11,009 nucleotides of DNA from Candidatus Daviesbacteria bacterium (GTDB taxonomy: Bacteria; Patescibacteriota; Microgenomatia; Daviesbacterales; UBA10151). How positions within the stretch are numbered: the first letter of the stretch is position 1; each line of letters begins with the position of its first letter. The notes under the pieces were generated by a model. That model saw only the letters and a program-made list of their open reading frames with translations. It did no database searches and had not been told where the DNA came from. Location of the stretch: the NCBI GenBank assembly GCA_003519445.1, contig DOWS01000021.1, positions 1 to 11,009 on the forward strand, read 5' to 3'. Positions 6,245 to 11,009 of the stretch are shown here, piece after piece. A program made the translations under genes and the position numbers.

Positions 6245-7094
6245 GTTCGCTCCTGATTTTGCCCTGCAAGGTTCGGAGTTCATGCAAAGCTTGTTTGGCC
6301 TGTTTTTCATCCGGAGGTATTCCGTGCCATTTATAATCTTTTTCCATAAAATCCACTCCTTTGCCCGGGATAGTGTGAGCAATTATGCAAACCGGCTGAT
6401 TGAAAATTGTTTTGGCTTTATTACAGGAATCAATAATTTCTTCAAAATTGTGCCCGTCAATTTCCAAAACATGCCAGCCAAAAGCCTCGTATTTTTGCTT
6501 TAAAGGCTCAAGGGGCATAATATTTTCCGTAAAACCATCAATTTGGATATTATTTCTGTCAATTATAACTGTTAAATTATTAAGTTTGTTTTTTCCAGCC
6601 CACATGATAGCTTCCCAGGTATTACCTGCATCATGCTCCCCATCTGATGTCAGGCAATATACCCACCACTTTTTTTTATCCATTAATCCGGCTAAAGCCA
6701 TACCGCAAGCTTGAGATAATCCGGAACCCAAAGGCCCGGAGGTTGTTTCAAGACCCGGAAGTGTACTTCTGTGAGGATGGCCCTGCAAACGGGTTCCTAA
6801 TTTTCGCAAAGTTTTAAGCTCTGAAACAGGAAAATATCCTGCGTGGGCCAAAGTGGCATACAAAACCGGACAGATATGGCCATTAGATAAAACCAGCCTG
6901 TCTCGATCTTCCCAGTCCGGCTTTGTTGGATCATGGTTTAAGACATTAAAATATAAAGCGGTAAAAATATCAGCCATGCCCAAAGGCCCGGCAGAATGAC
7001 CCGATCCGGCTTCAAGAAGCATCTTGATAATATCCTCACGGATTAAAACAGCTTTTTCTTCCAGTTTATGGATGTCTTGATCAAAAATAGACAT
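6237..7094 (-). CDS. tkt: Transketolase, N-terminal subunit (ThDP diphosphate-binding domain)
   Basis: The protein has 285 residues. Signature residues are SGHSAGPLG at 31-39, DRLVLSNGH at 65-73, LQGHPHR at 103-109, and SGPLGSGLSQACGMA at 119-133. The ThDP/Mg2+ motif reads SDGEHDAGNTWEA with the closing RNN at 180-182; the usual GDG starts with Ser here. GKGVDFMEKDYKWHG (244-258) is also typical. It binds the diphosphate of thiamine diphosphate and pairs with the C-terminal subunit. The ATG at 7094 has no Shine-Dalgarno sequence, but a TATAAT overlapping the preceding gene's stop ends 7 nt before it, so an internal near-leaderless promoter may add to operon transcription. Its 3' end overlaps the small membrane protein gene. 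Confidence 0.93.
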   Translation of the reverse strand: MSIFDQDIHKLEEKAVLIREDIIKMLLEAGSGHSAGPLGMADIFTALYFNVLNHDPTKPDWEDRDRLVLSNGHICPVLYATLAHAGYFPVSELKTLRKLGTRLQGHPHRSTLPGLETTSGPLGSGLSQACGMALAGLMDKKKWWVYCLTSDGEHDAGNTWEAIMWAGKNKLNNLTVIIDRNNIQIDGFTENIMPLEPLKQKYEAFGWHVLEIDGHNFEEIIDSCNKAKTIFNQPVCIIAHTIPGKGVDFMEKDYKWHGIPPDEKQAKQALHELRTLQGKIRSEHE

Positions 7095-7101
7095 TAAATA
7101 A

Positions 7102-7107
7102 ATTATA
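7102..7107 (-). promoter_or_regulatory. Internal -10-like TATAAT before the transketolase N-subunit
   Basis: On the minus strand TATAAT (7107..7102) overlaps the TAA stop of the LOG-family gene and leaves 7 nt to the transketolase ATG at 7094, which has no Shine-Dalgarno sequence. No TGn extension or good -35 is seen, so chance in AT-rich DNA is a real alternative. Confidence 0.35.
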
Positions 7108-7723
7108 TACTAAAATCGTCTGTTGTTGCTTTAACATGACGGTGCTGCCCGTGTTTTAATTCCTGCTCAAAATCCGATACTGCCTGCAACACTCCGTCTA
7201 CGCTTTCAACAATCTTATAAACCTCCAGCTCTTCCGGCCGGAGTATCATATTGTCTTTAAAAGCCTGCATGATGTTTTCCCAAAATTTGCCGTATAAAAT
7301 TAATGGTTTATGGTGACCAAAATAAAGTTTGGCCAGCCCCCAGGCCATGCCAAATTCTGAAATAGTCCCTGTTCCCCCATCAAAAATCACATAGACTTGT
7401 CCTTCTTTCAATAAAGTTAGAGTTCTTTCCAAGTAATTTTTGGTCTTTATTTCAACATCAAATTTATTGCGGAGGTCCCGACCTTCAAAATGCATCTTTG
7501 GATCTGCCTGAAAAGTTACTCCAATAACTTTGCCCCCACCTGCTTTTGCCCCTAAACTTGCCGCCATCATTACTCCCGGGCCGCCTCCGTCTACCACTAC
7601 ATATCCAATCTCTGCTAATTTTTTGCAAACTGCAAAAGCTTCGTTATATAACGCGCTATTTTCCTCTGTATGGGAAGAACCGAAAATAGCAACCTGATGT
7701 ATTGATTCTGCTTTAGATAACAT
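7103..7723 (-). CDS. LOG-family Rossmann protein (putative nucleotide phosphoribohydrolase)
   Basis: The protein has 206 residues. The Rossmann start VAIFGSSHTEENSALY (11-26) is followed by VVVDGGGPGVMMAA (42-55), and the family signature PGGxGTxxE appears as DGGTGTISE (115-123), with Asp in place of the first Pro. LOG-family enzymes cleave nucleoside 5'-monophosphates, including cytokinin precursors, to a free base and ribose 5-phosphate. Some relatives were long mislabelled lysine decarboxylases. Ribose 5-phosphate is the substrate of RpiB, encoded immediately upstream with an 11-nt overlap, and transketolase follows, so a role in nucleotide salvage feeding pentose phosphates is a reasonable inference. 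The C-terminal tail after residue 190 (HGQHRHVKATTDDFSI) is hydrophilic and not conserved. No strong Shine-Dalgarno sequence is visible. Confidence 0.85.
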   Translation of the reverse strand: MLSKAESIHQVAIFGSSHTEENSALYNEAFAVCKKLAEIGYVVVDGGGPGVMMAASLGAKAGGGKVIGVTFQADPKMHFEGRDLRNKFDVEIKTKNYLERTLTLLKEGQVYVIFDGGTGTISEFGMAWGLAKLYFGHHKPLILYGKFWENIMQAFKDNMILRPEELEVYKIVESVDGVLQAVSDFEQELKHGQHRHVKATTDDFSI

Positions 7724-8162
7724 GTTCTATCTTTTTAATCTTTTCTATTCTCCTGACATGTCTTTCTTCTTCTGTAAATGGAGCTTCCAACCAAAGTTTA
7801 ACTGCCTCAAAAGCTTCTTCTTCTGTCAAAAACCTTGCGCCCAAAGATAATATATTGGCATCATTATGCTCTCTGGTTAAAGGTATCATCTCTGCATTAC
7901 CGTAAAAAACTACAGCCCTGACATTAGGAAATTTATTAGCTACAATTGCTTCTCCCTGTCCAGAACCGCCAAGAATTATAGCTTTGCTCTTGGGATCTTT
8001 TGATACAGCTTCTGCTGCTTTGGAAATAAAATCAGGGTAATCATCAGACGGATTTAATTCGTATGCTCCACAATCCTCTATTTCATAACCTTCTTTTTCA
8101 AGAAATATCTTAACTTTTTCTTTTAATTCAAATCCTGCATGATCACTGGCCAGATATATCAT
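7713..8162 (-). CDS. rpiB: Ribose 5-phosphate isomerase B
   Basis: The protein has 149 residues, the usual RpiB length. The N-terminus IYLASDHAGFELKE has the phosphate-binding D7-H8. The active-site loop reads ILGGSGQGEAIVANK (63-77): the Cys of the E. coli enzyme is replaced by Gly and a Glu (E71) takes the base position, as in the Mycobacterium tuberculosis type. REHNDANILSLGAR (97-110) and ERHVRRI near the C-terminus supply other substrate contacts. It interconverts ribose 5-phosphate and ribulose 5-phosphate. It is the first gene of the pentose phosphate operon and is divergent from the riboflavin operon, whose pathway consumes ribulose 5-phosphate through RibB. There is no Shine-Dalgarno sequence; an extended -10 lies exactly 6 nt before the ATG. 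Confidence 0.95.
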   Translation of the reverse strand: MIYLASDHAGFELKEKVKIFLEKEGYEIEDCGAYELNPSDDYPDFISKAAEAVSKDPKSKAIILGGSGQGEAIVANKFPNVRAVVFYGNAEMIPLTREHNDANILSLGARFLTEEEAFEAVKLWLEAPFTEEERHVRRIEKIKKIEHVI

Positions 8163-8168
8163 ATTATT

Positions 8169-8177
8169 ATTGTACCA
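8169..8177 (-). promoter_or_regulatory. Extended -10 promoter of rpiB, leaderless layout
   Basis: On the minus strand TGGTACAAT (8177..8169) is an extended -10 (TGn + TACAAT, 5/6). Six bases (AATAAT) then precede the ATG at 8162, so the predicted +1 is the start codon itself. No recognisable -35 is present. It probably drives the whole rpiB-LOG-transketolase operon. Confidence 0.55.
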
Positions 8178-8205
8178 TGATTTGTTTTGACATAGTTTAT
8201 CCCAG

Positions 8206-8234
8206 TTGACTTAATTTTGAAGAAGCTTTATAAA
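8206..8234 (+). promoter_or_regulatory. Sigma70-type promoter upstream of a short terminated transcript
   Basis: TTGACT (8206-8211, 5/6) and TATAAA (8229-8234, 5/6) are separated by an ideal 17 nt. The predicted +1 is near G8241. The nearest downstream element is a terminator at 8266-8292, not a gene, so this promoter would make a very short RNA or a leader that sometimes reads through to the riboflavin operon. Confidence 0.55.
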
Positions 8235-8240
8235 CAAGTA

Positions 8241-8292
8241 GCCTACCGAAAGGTATGTTTTCAAGAAAACCCGCTTGTGCGCGGGTTTTTTT
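8241..8292 (+). ncRNA. Candidate small RNA of about 52 nt
   Basis: Between a well-spaced promoter and a strong intrinsic terminator lies a short stretch without a plausible gene. Its 5' part folds as TACC-GAAA-GGTA (8244-8255), a hairpin with a GNRA tetraloop, followed by a single-stranded TGTTTTCAAG and the terminator hairpin. This is the layout of a small regulatory RNA. It matches no family that I recognise. It may instead be a transcription-attenuated leader of the riboflavin operon. Confidence 0.35.
8266..8292 (+). terminator. Strong intrinsic terminator upstream of the FMN riboswitch
   Basis: AAAACCCGC (8266-8274) pairs perfectly with GCGGGTTTT (8281-8289) around a 6-nt loop (TTGTGC), and the hairpin runs into seven T (8286-8292). 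The U-tract lies on the plus strand only, so it ends plus-strand transcripts, even though no plus-strand gene precedes it. It separates upstream transcription from the riboswitch promoter. Confidence 0.8.
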
Positions 8293-8293
8293 G

Positions 8294-8302
8294 TGGTATA
8301 CT
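8294..8302 (+). promoter_or_regulatory. Extended -10 promoter of the riboflavin operon
   Basis: TGGTATACT (8294-8302) is an extended -10 (TGn + TATACT, 5/6). A weak -35 TTGTGC (8275-8280, 16-nt spacer) falls in the loop of the preceding terminator. The predicted +1 is about G8309, which is one base before the first base of riboswitch helix P1, so the mRNA would start with the aptamer. Confidence 0.6.
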
Positions 8303-8308
8303 ATCAGT

Positions 8309-8417
8309 GTTCTTTCGGGGATTTTGTGTAAGTCAAAATCGGTGGTAATACTCCACGAGTCCAAAAAACACGATAAGGTGGAAATCCTTAAGCGACCGTA
8401 CAGTCGGGATGAAAGGA
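8309..8417 (+). promoter_or_regulatory. FMN riboswitch (RFN element) controlling ribEHAD
   Basis: The conserved RFN parts occur in order. P1 5' strand TTCTTTC (8310-8316) is followed by GGGG, P2 is GATTTTG/CAAAATC, P3 is GTGG/CCAC with GGTGGTAAT then CACGAGTCC, P5 is AAGG-TGGAAAT-CCTT, P6 is GAC-CGTACA-GTC, and the closing GGGATGAAAGGA ends the element. P1 3' strand GAAAGGA (8411-8417) pairs with every base of the 5' strand, with one G-U. The ribE ribosome binding site AAAGGA lies inside this P1 strand, 3 nt before ATG at 8421, so FMN binding should stabilise P1 and block translation. No terminator follows the aptamer, which also points to translational control. Confidence 0.95.
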
Positions 8418-8420
8418 AGA

Positions 8421-8993
8421 ATGTTTACAGGCATTATTACTAATCTTGGCAAAGTCATAACCAAAACAAACCAGACCTTAACAATTTCTACTACAGGCAA
8501 GTTTTTATCCAAACTGCAAAAAGGAACAAGCGTAGCTGTCAACGGCGCTTGTCTAACAGTAGTTAATGTCCAAAAAAAAGCATTTACAGTTGATTTAATG
8601 CCGGAAACGATCAAGCGAACTAATATCCTTCAGGCAGAATTAGTTAATTTGGAACTTCCAGCTACCCCCCAATCGTTTTTATCCGGCCATCTTGTCCAGG
8701 GACATGTTGACGGAATAGGCAAAATAGAGAAAATTACCAGTCAAATCTTGAAAGTAACTACTGCACCAAATCTTACCCAATATTTGATTGAAAAAGGTTC
8801 TGTAAGCGTCAATGGCATTTCTTTAACTGTTATTGAAGCGGGAAAGAATTATTTTACTATTGGCATTATCCCTCATACCTTTACTCAAACTAATCTTCAT
8901 ACTTTAAAGAAAGGAGGTTATATCAACATTGAGGTTGATATTTTAGCCAAATATGTCAAAAAATATTGCCATTATAGCAACTTCGTTTCATGA
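8421..8993 (+). CDS. ribE: Riboflavin synthase, alpha subunit type
   Basis: The protein has 190 residues with two lumazine-binding repeats. Repeat one begins MFTGIITNLG and has GTSVAVNGACLTV at 35-47; repeat two has GHLVQGHVDGIG at 89-100 and GSVSVNGISLTV at 126-137, ending near NIEVDILAKYV. It dismutates two 6,7-dimethyl-8-ribityllumazine molecules to riboflavin, as a trimer. The ATG at 8421 is chosen over one at 8409 because MFTGI is the invariant family N-terminus and the ribosome binding site is directly upstream. The usual NLER reads NLEL here. The C-terminal ten residues (KKYCHYSNFV) extend over the start of ribH, with a 41-nt overlap. It is first in the ribE-ribH-ribA-ribD operon and under direct FMN riboswitch control. 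Confidence 0.95.
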   Translation: MFTGIITNLGKVITKTNQTLTISTTGKFLSKLQKGTSVAVNGACLTVVNVQKKAFTVDLMPETIKRTNILQAELVNLELPATPQSFLSGHLVQGHVDGIGKIEKITSQILKVTTAPNLTQYLIEKGSVSVNGISLTVIEAGKNYFTIGIIPHTFTQTNLHTLKKGGYINIEVDILAKYVKKYCHYSNFVS

Positions 8994-9357
8994 AAAAAGC
9001 ATGAAATTGATGGTAGATGATGCAAAAAAGACTGCTTTGGAGGAAAATCTGCATGTTACAGCAGAAGTCTGGGTACCGGGATGTTATGAAGTGCCGCTAG
9101 CGCTAAAACGGCTTTTTATTTCAAAAAGTATTGATGGAGCAGTAATACTTGGCATTATTGAAAAAGGGGAAACAAAACACGGCCTGATTATGGGTCAGGT
9201 TGTCCATGACGCTATTGTCAGGCTTGAATTGGAGACCGGAAAACCTGTGGGGTTAGGAATATTGGGACCCGAAATTCTTTTGAAGCAGGTTCCCTCGCGG
9301 GCAAAACTCTATGCAAAAAAATCGGTTTTGGCACTAAAGGCAATGCTTACAATATGA
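8953..9357 (+). CDS. ribH: 6,7-dimethyl-8-ribityllumazine synthase, archaeal-like
   Basis: The protein has 134 residues. Family motifs are VPGCYEVPLALKRL at 41-54 and GETKHG at 72-77 with catalytic H76. It joins 5-amino-6-ribitylamino-uracil to dihydroxybutanone phosphate, producing the RibE substrate. Two segments differ from the usual bacterial enzyme: the N-terminal SRFN-type loop is ATSFHEKSM, and the C-terminal LTT segment is GILGPEILLKQ, resembling the GISGPGM form I know from archaeal RibH proteins. The gene overlaps ribE by 41 nt, without a strong Shine-Dalgarno sequence of its own, so it is probably translated by coupling. Its stop overlaps the ribA start as ATGA. Oligomeric form (60-mer or pentamer) cannot be told. 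Confidence 0.85.
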   Translation: MSKNIAIIATSFHEKSMKLMVDDAKKTALEENLHVTAEVWVPGCYEVPLALKRLFISKSIDGAVILGIIEKGETKHGLIMGQVVHDAIVRLELETGKPVGLGILGPEILLKQVPSRAKLYAKKSVLALKAMLTI

Positions 9358-9920
9358 AACCGGCATCAGCAAATCTACCAACCAAATACGGCACTTTTAA
9401 GATTTTAATCCACCATTCAAATGCCGTATTAATTATGGGTGATATCAAAAATCACCAACCGGTTCTTACACGCATCCATTCCCGCTGTTTAACAGGTGAC
9501 AGTTTTTATTCTCTTCGCTGTGATTGTGGCGACCAGCTTAAAGAAAGCATGAAAAAAATTCAAAAAGCAGGCCGGGGTATAATCATTTACCTCAACCAGG
9601 AAGGCAGGGGTGTGGGTTTGACCAATAAAATTCGGGCATACAAATTGCAGGATCAGGGCATGGATACTGTTGACGCCAACCTGGCTTTGGGACTGCCTAC
9701 AGATACCCGCAATTTTTCTATGGCAGCTAAAATATTAAAAGAGCTCGGTGTTACCAAAATCAATCTACTAACGAATAACCCGCAGAAGCAAAATCAGCTA
9801 AAAAAATACGGCATTGAAATTAGTAAACGAGTGCCTTTGGAAATTACCCCCAATAAAATTAACAGAAGATATCTTCAAACCAAAAAAGAAAAACTGGGGC
9901 ACAAATTAAAACTGGTCTAA
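9354..9920 (+). CDS. ribA: GTP cyclohydrolase II (stand-alone, no RibB domain)
   Basis: The protein has 188 residues. Zinc ligands C45, C56 and C58 lie in RCLTGDSFYSLRCDCG (44-59); GRGIIIYLNQEGRGVGL (73-89) and KIRAYKLQDQG (92-102) form the GTP site; LGLPTDTRNF (112-121) has the catalytic D117 and R119; LLTNNPQK and ISKRVPLE close the domain. The Glu of HSECLTGD is Arg here. It opens the GTP imidazole ring to start the pathway. Length and start show this is the RibA domain alone, unlike RibBA fusions, so DHBP synthase must be encoded elsewhere or be replaced. It begins at ATGA overlapping the ribH stop; ribD follows after one base. Confidence 0.94.
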   Translation: MKPASANLPTKYGTFKILIHHSNAVLIMGDIKNHQPVLTRIHSRCLTGDSFYSLRCDCGDQLKESMKKIQKAGRGIIIYLNQEGRGVGLTNKIRAYKLQDQGMDTVDANLALGLPTDTRNFSMAAKILKELGVTKINLLTNNPQKQNQLKKYGIEISKRVPLEITPNKINRRYLQTKKEKLGHKLKLV

Positions 9921-9921
9921 T

Positions 9922-10875
9922 ATGGACGAAAATATTAAATTCTTAAAAGAAACATTAAAATTGGCCAAAAAAGGACTGGGCAAAGTAAATCCTAACCCAA
10001 TGGTGGGAGCAGTTATTGTGAAAAATAACAAGATCATAGGTAAAGGTTACCATAAAAAATTCGGCTATCCCCATGCCGAAATTGAAGCTTTGAAAAACTG
10101 CCGGCAAAACCCTAAAGGAGCAACATTATATGTTAACCTTGAACCTTGTACTCATTTTGGCAAAACCCCACCCTGCACAGATACAATTATTAAAGCCGGC
10201 ATTAAAAAAGTTGTTTGTTGCACTTTGGACCCAAACCCAAAAGTGCATGGTAAAAGGGATATAGAAATATCTGTTGGCCTGCTGGAAAAGGAAGCAAGAA
10301 AATTAAACGAAGCTTTTTTTACTTTTCATGAAAAAAAGAGGCCGTTTATAGCTATCAAATTTGCTGCTTCTTTGGACGGGAAACTTGCTACTTATACAGG
10401 AGATTCCAAATGGATTACTAATGAAAAAGCCCGCCAATTTGCCAGAAGTTTGCGGGGGCAGTATCAGGCAGTGCTGGTGGGTATAAACACTGTATTAAAA
10501 GATAACCCTCATTTAGGTAATTCCTTAAGAATAATCCTTGGTTTAAAATCTCAAATTCCTAAAAATTCTCAAGTGTTAGGGGATAAAAATATTTTAATAA
10601 TAAATCCCAAAAATATTAAAGATCTTTTAGAGATCTTAAGAAAAAAAGAAATTATCTCTGTTTTAGTAGAAGGAGGGGGTAAGACTTTAGGCAGCTTTAT
10701 TGATGCTAAAGTTGTTGATAAAGTCTATGCTTTCCATGCTCCCATTATTATCGGCGGCGAAAAAGCTATTAGCATTGCCGGCTCCGGCACCCCCACTATC
10801 CAAGAAGCCCTCTACCTAAAAAATATCACTTACAAAAAATTTGGGGATAATATTTTGACCATAGGTTATACTTAA
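9922..10875 (+). CDS. ribD: Bifunctional riboflavin deaminase/reductase RibD
   Basis: The protein has 317 residues, shorter than E. coli RibD (367). The deaminase domain (about 1-130) has NPNPMVGAVIV, PHAEIEAL with H51 and E53, and EPCTHFGKTPPC with zinc ligands C76 and C85. The reductase domain has IKFAASLDGKLAT (145-157), SKWITNEKAR (162-171), LVGINTVLKDNP (185-196), and SVLVEGGG (246-253). It performs the second and third steps after RibA. Two regions are shortened: after DPNPKVHGK only DIEISVGLLE follows, lacking about eight residues normally there, and the middle of the reductase after NPHL is compressed. Key residues remain, so activity is expected. It is the last gene of the riboflavin operon. 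Confidence 0.94.
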   Translation: MDENIKFLKETLKLAKKGLGKVNPNPMVGAVIVKNNKIIGKGYHKKFGYPHAEIEALKNCRQNPKGATLYVNLEPCTHFGKTPPCTDTIIKAGIKKVVCCTLDPNPKVHGKRDIEISVGLLEKEARKLNEAFFTFHEKKRPFIAIKFAASLDGKLATYTGDSKWITNEKARQFARSLRGQYQAVLVGINTVLKDNPHLGNSLRIILGLKSQIPKNSQVLGDKNILIINPKNIKDLLEILRKKEIISVLVEGGGKTLGSFIDAKVVDKVYAFHAPIIIGGEKAISIAGSGTPTIQEALYLKNITYKKFGDNILTIGYT

Positions 10876-10883
10876 CTTGGCAG

Positions 10884-10913
10884 TTGAAAACAGCATACTT
10901 ATCAATATATACT
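10884..10913 (+). promoter_or_regulatory. Promoter-like site after ribD
   Basis: TTGAAA (10884-10889, 5/6) and TATACT (10908-10913, 5/6) are separated by 18 nt. The predicted +1 is about 10920, four bases before the ATG of a short ORF at 10924, again a near-leaderless arrangement. Confidence 0.45.
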
Positions 10914-10991
10914 TCCTAATACTATGGATGACACCCAAAAAATGCTTCAAGCTATTGTTAACGGACAAAGTAGCTTCAGACAGGAAGTATA
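10908..10991. repeat. Nested inverted repeats around the short terminal ORF
   Basis: TATACTTCCT (10908-10917) and AGGAAGTATA (10982-10991) are a perfect 10-bp inverted repeat. Inside, AAGCTATTGT (10949-10958) pairs with ACAA-AG-TAGCTT (10965-10976), with a 2-nt bulge. Together they enclose the short ORF at 10924-10992. The left arm coincides with the promoter -10. Whether this is an RNA structure, an operator or chance is not known. Confidence 0.4.
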
Positions 10992-10992
10992 G
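10924..10992 (+). pseudogene. 22-codon ORF, possibly the start of a broken gene
   Basis: The frame MDDTQKMLQAIVNGQSSFRQ plus EV ends at TAG 10990-10992. This sequence resembles the N-terminus of small coiled-coil hypothetical proteins I associate with Microgenomates genomes, in which the chain continues well beyond this point. Here it stops early, so it may be a nonsense-truncated remnant; it may also be a genuine tiny ORF or coincidence. No Shine-Dalgarno sequence precedes it, but a promoter-like site is 10 nt upstream. Confidence 0.3.
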
Positions 10993-11009
10993 CACCCCCA
11001 AAACAAATT

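Noticed and set aside
6245..6382. 46-residue extension of the small membrane protein
   Set aside because: It lies within the transketolase N-subunit gene; the ATG at 6244 has a CAGGAG ribosome binding site.
6207..6714. Two plus-strand frames opposite the transketolase N-subunit
   Set aside because: They are shadows of a conserved gene, without start signals or recognisable domains.
8255..8443. Plus-strand open frame of 62 codons across the terminator and riboswitch
   Set aside because: It runs through a strong terminator, a promoter and the FMN aptamer, and its composition follows these RNA elements; no protein-like features are seen.
8333..8614. Minus-strand open frame over the riboswitch and ribE start
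   Set aside because: It is antisense to conserved ribE and riboswitch sequence and has no recognisable motif.
10816..11001. Minus-strand open frame of 61 codons at the right end
   Set aside because: It overlaps the conserved RibD C-terminus and the inverted repeats; no family features.
1..11009. CRISPR array, tRNA, rRNA, insertion sequence or attachment site
   Set aside because: No spaced direct repeats, tRNA-like cloverleaf, rRNA segments or transposase motifs were seen on reading through both strands.

Overview
The window is AT-rich bacterial DNA that is almost fully coding, with overlapping genes and very short spacers. Several traits suggest a Candidate Phyla Radiation / Patescibacteria genome, perhaps Microgenomates: a transketolase split into two ORFs, a VKOR-DsbA pair, a DUF5678-like/retropepsin pair, a LOG-like Rossmann protein beside RpiB, and very compact genes. 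This placement is an inference from gene content; no rRNA or other phylogenetic marker is present.

Left part (1-4194, minus strand, transcribed right to left). A DoxX-like membrane protein, an FAD-linked oxidase, a VKOR-type quinone-linked thiol oxidase and a membrane-anchored DsbA form a probable redox / oxidative protein-folding operon. Downstream are a DUF5678-like protein, a retropepsin-like aspartic protease and a P-loop kinase-like protein cut by the window edge. A divergent intergenic region at 4195-4299, with an inverted repeat, separates this operon from a plus-strand haem-type (ferric reductase/MsrQ-like) membrane protein at 4300-4929.

Middle part (4906-8162, minus strand). This is a pentose phosphate operon: rpiB, a LOG-family protein, the transketolase N-terminal subunit, an 82-residue two-helix membrane protein, the transketolase C-terminal subunit, and perhaps a 33-residue CxxC membrane peptide. 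Nearly all of these genes overlap or abut. LOG enzymes release ribose 5-phosphate, and RpiB and transketolase interconvert pentose phosphates, so the grouping makes metabolic sense.

Right part (8163-11009, plus strand). A clear FMN riboswitch (8309-8417) precedes a riboflavin operon ribE-ribH-ribA-ribD. RibH looks like the archaeal form. RibA is GTP cyclohydrolase II only, and no DHBP synthase (ribB) lies in the window. Divergently placed RpiB makes ribulose 5-phosphate, the RibB substrate. Upstream of the riboswitch, a good promoter and a strong terminator bracket a possible ~52-nt RNA. The last 134 bases hold a promoter-like site, a 22-codon ORF and nested inverted repeats.

A recurring pattern runs through the window. 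At three transcription-unit starts (286, 980, 8162) an extended -10 (TGnTAnAnT) lies exactly 6 nt before the ATG, which predicts leaderless mRNAs. Several genes inside operons instead carry Shine-Dalgarno sequences.
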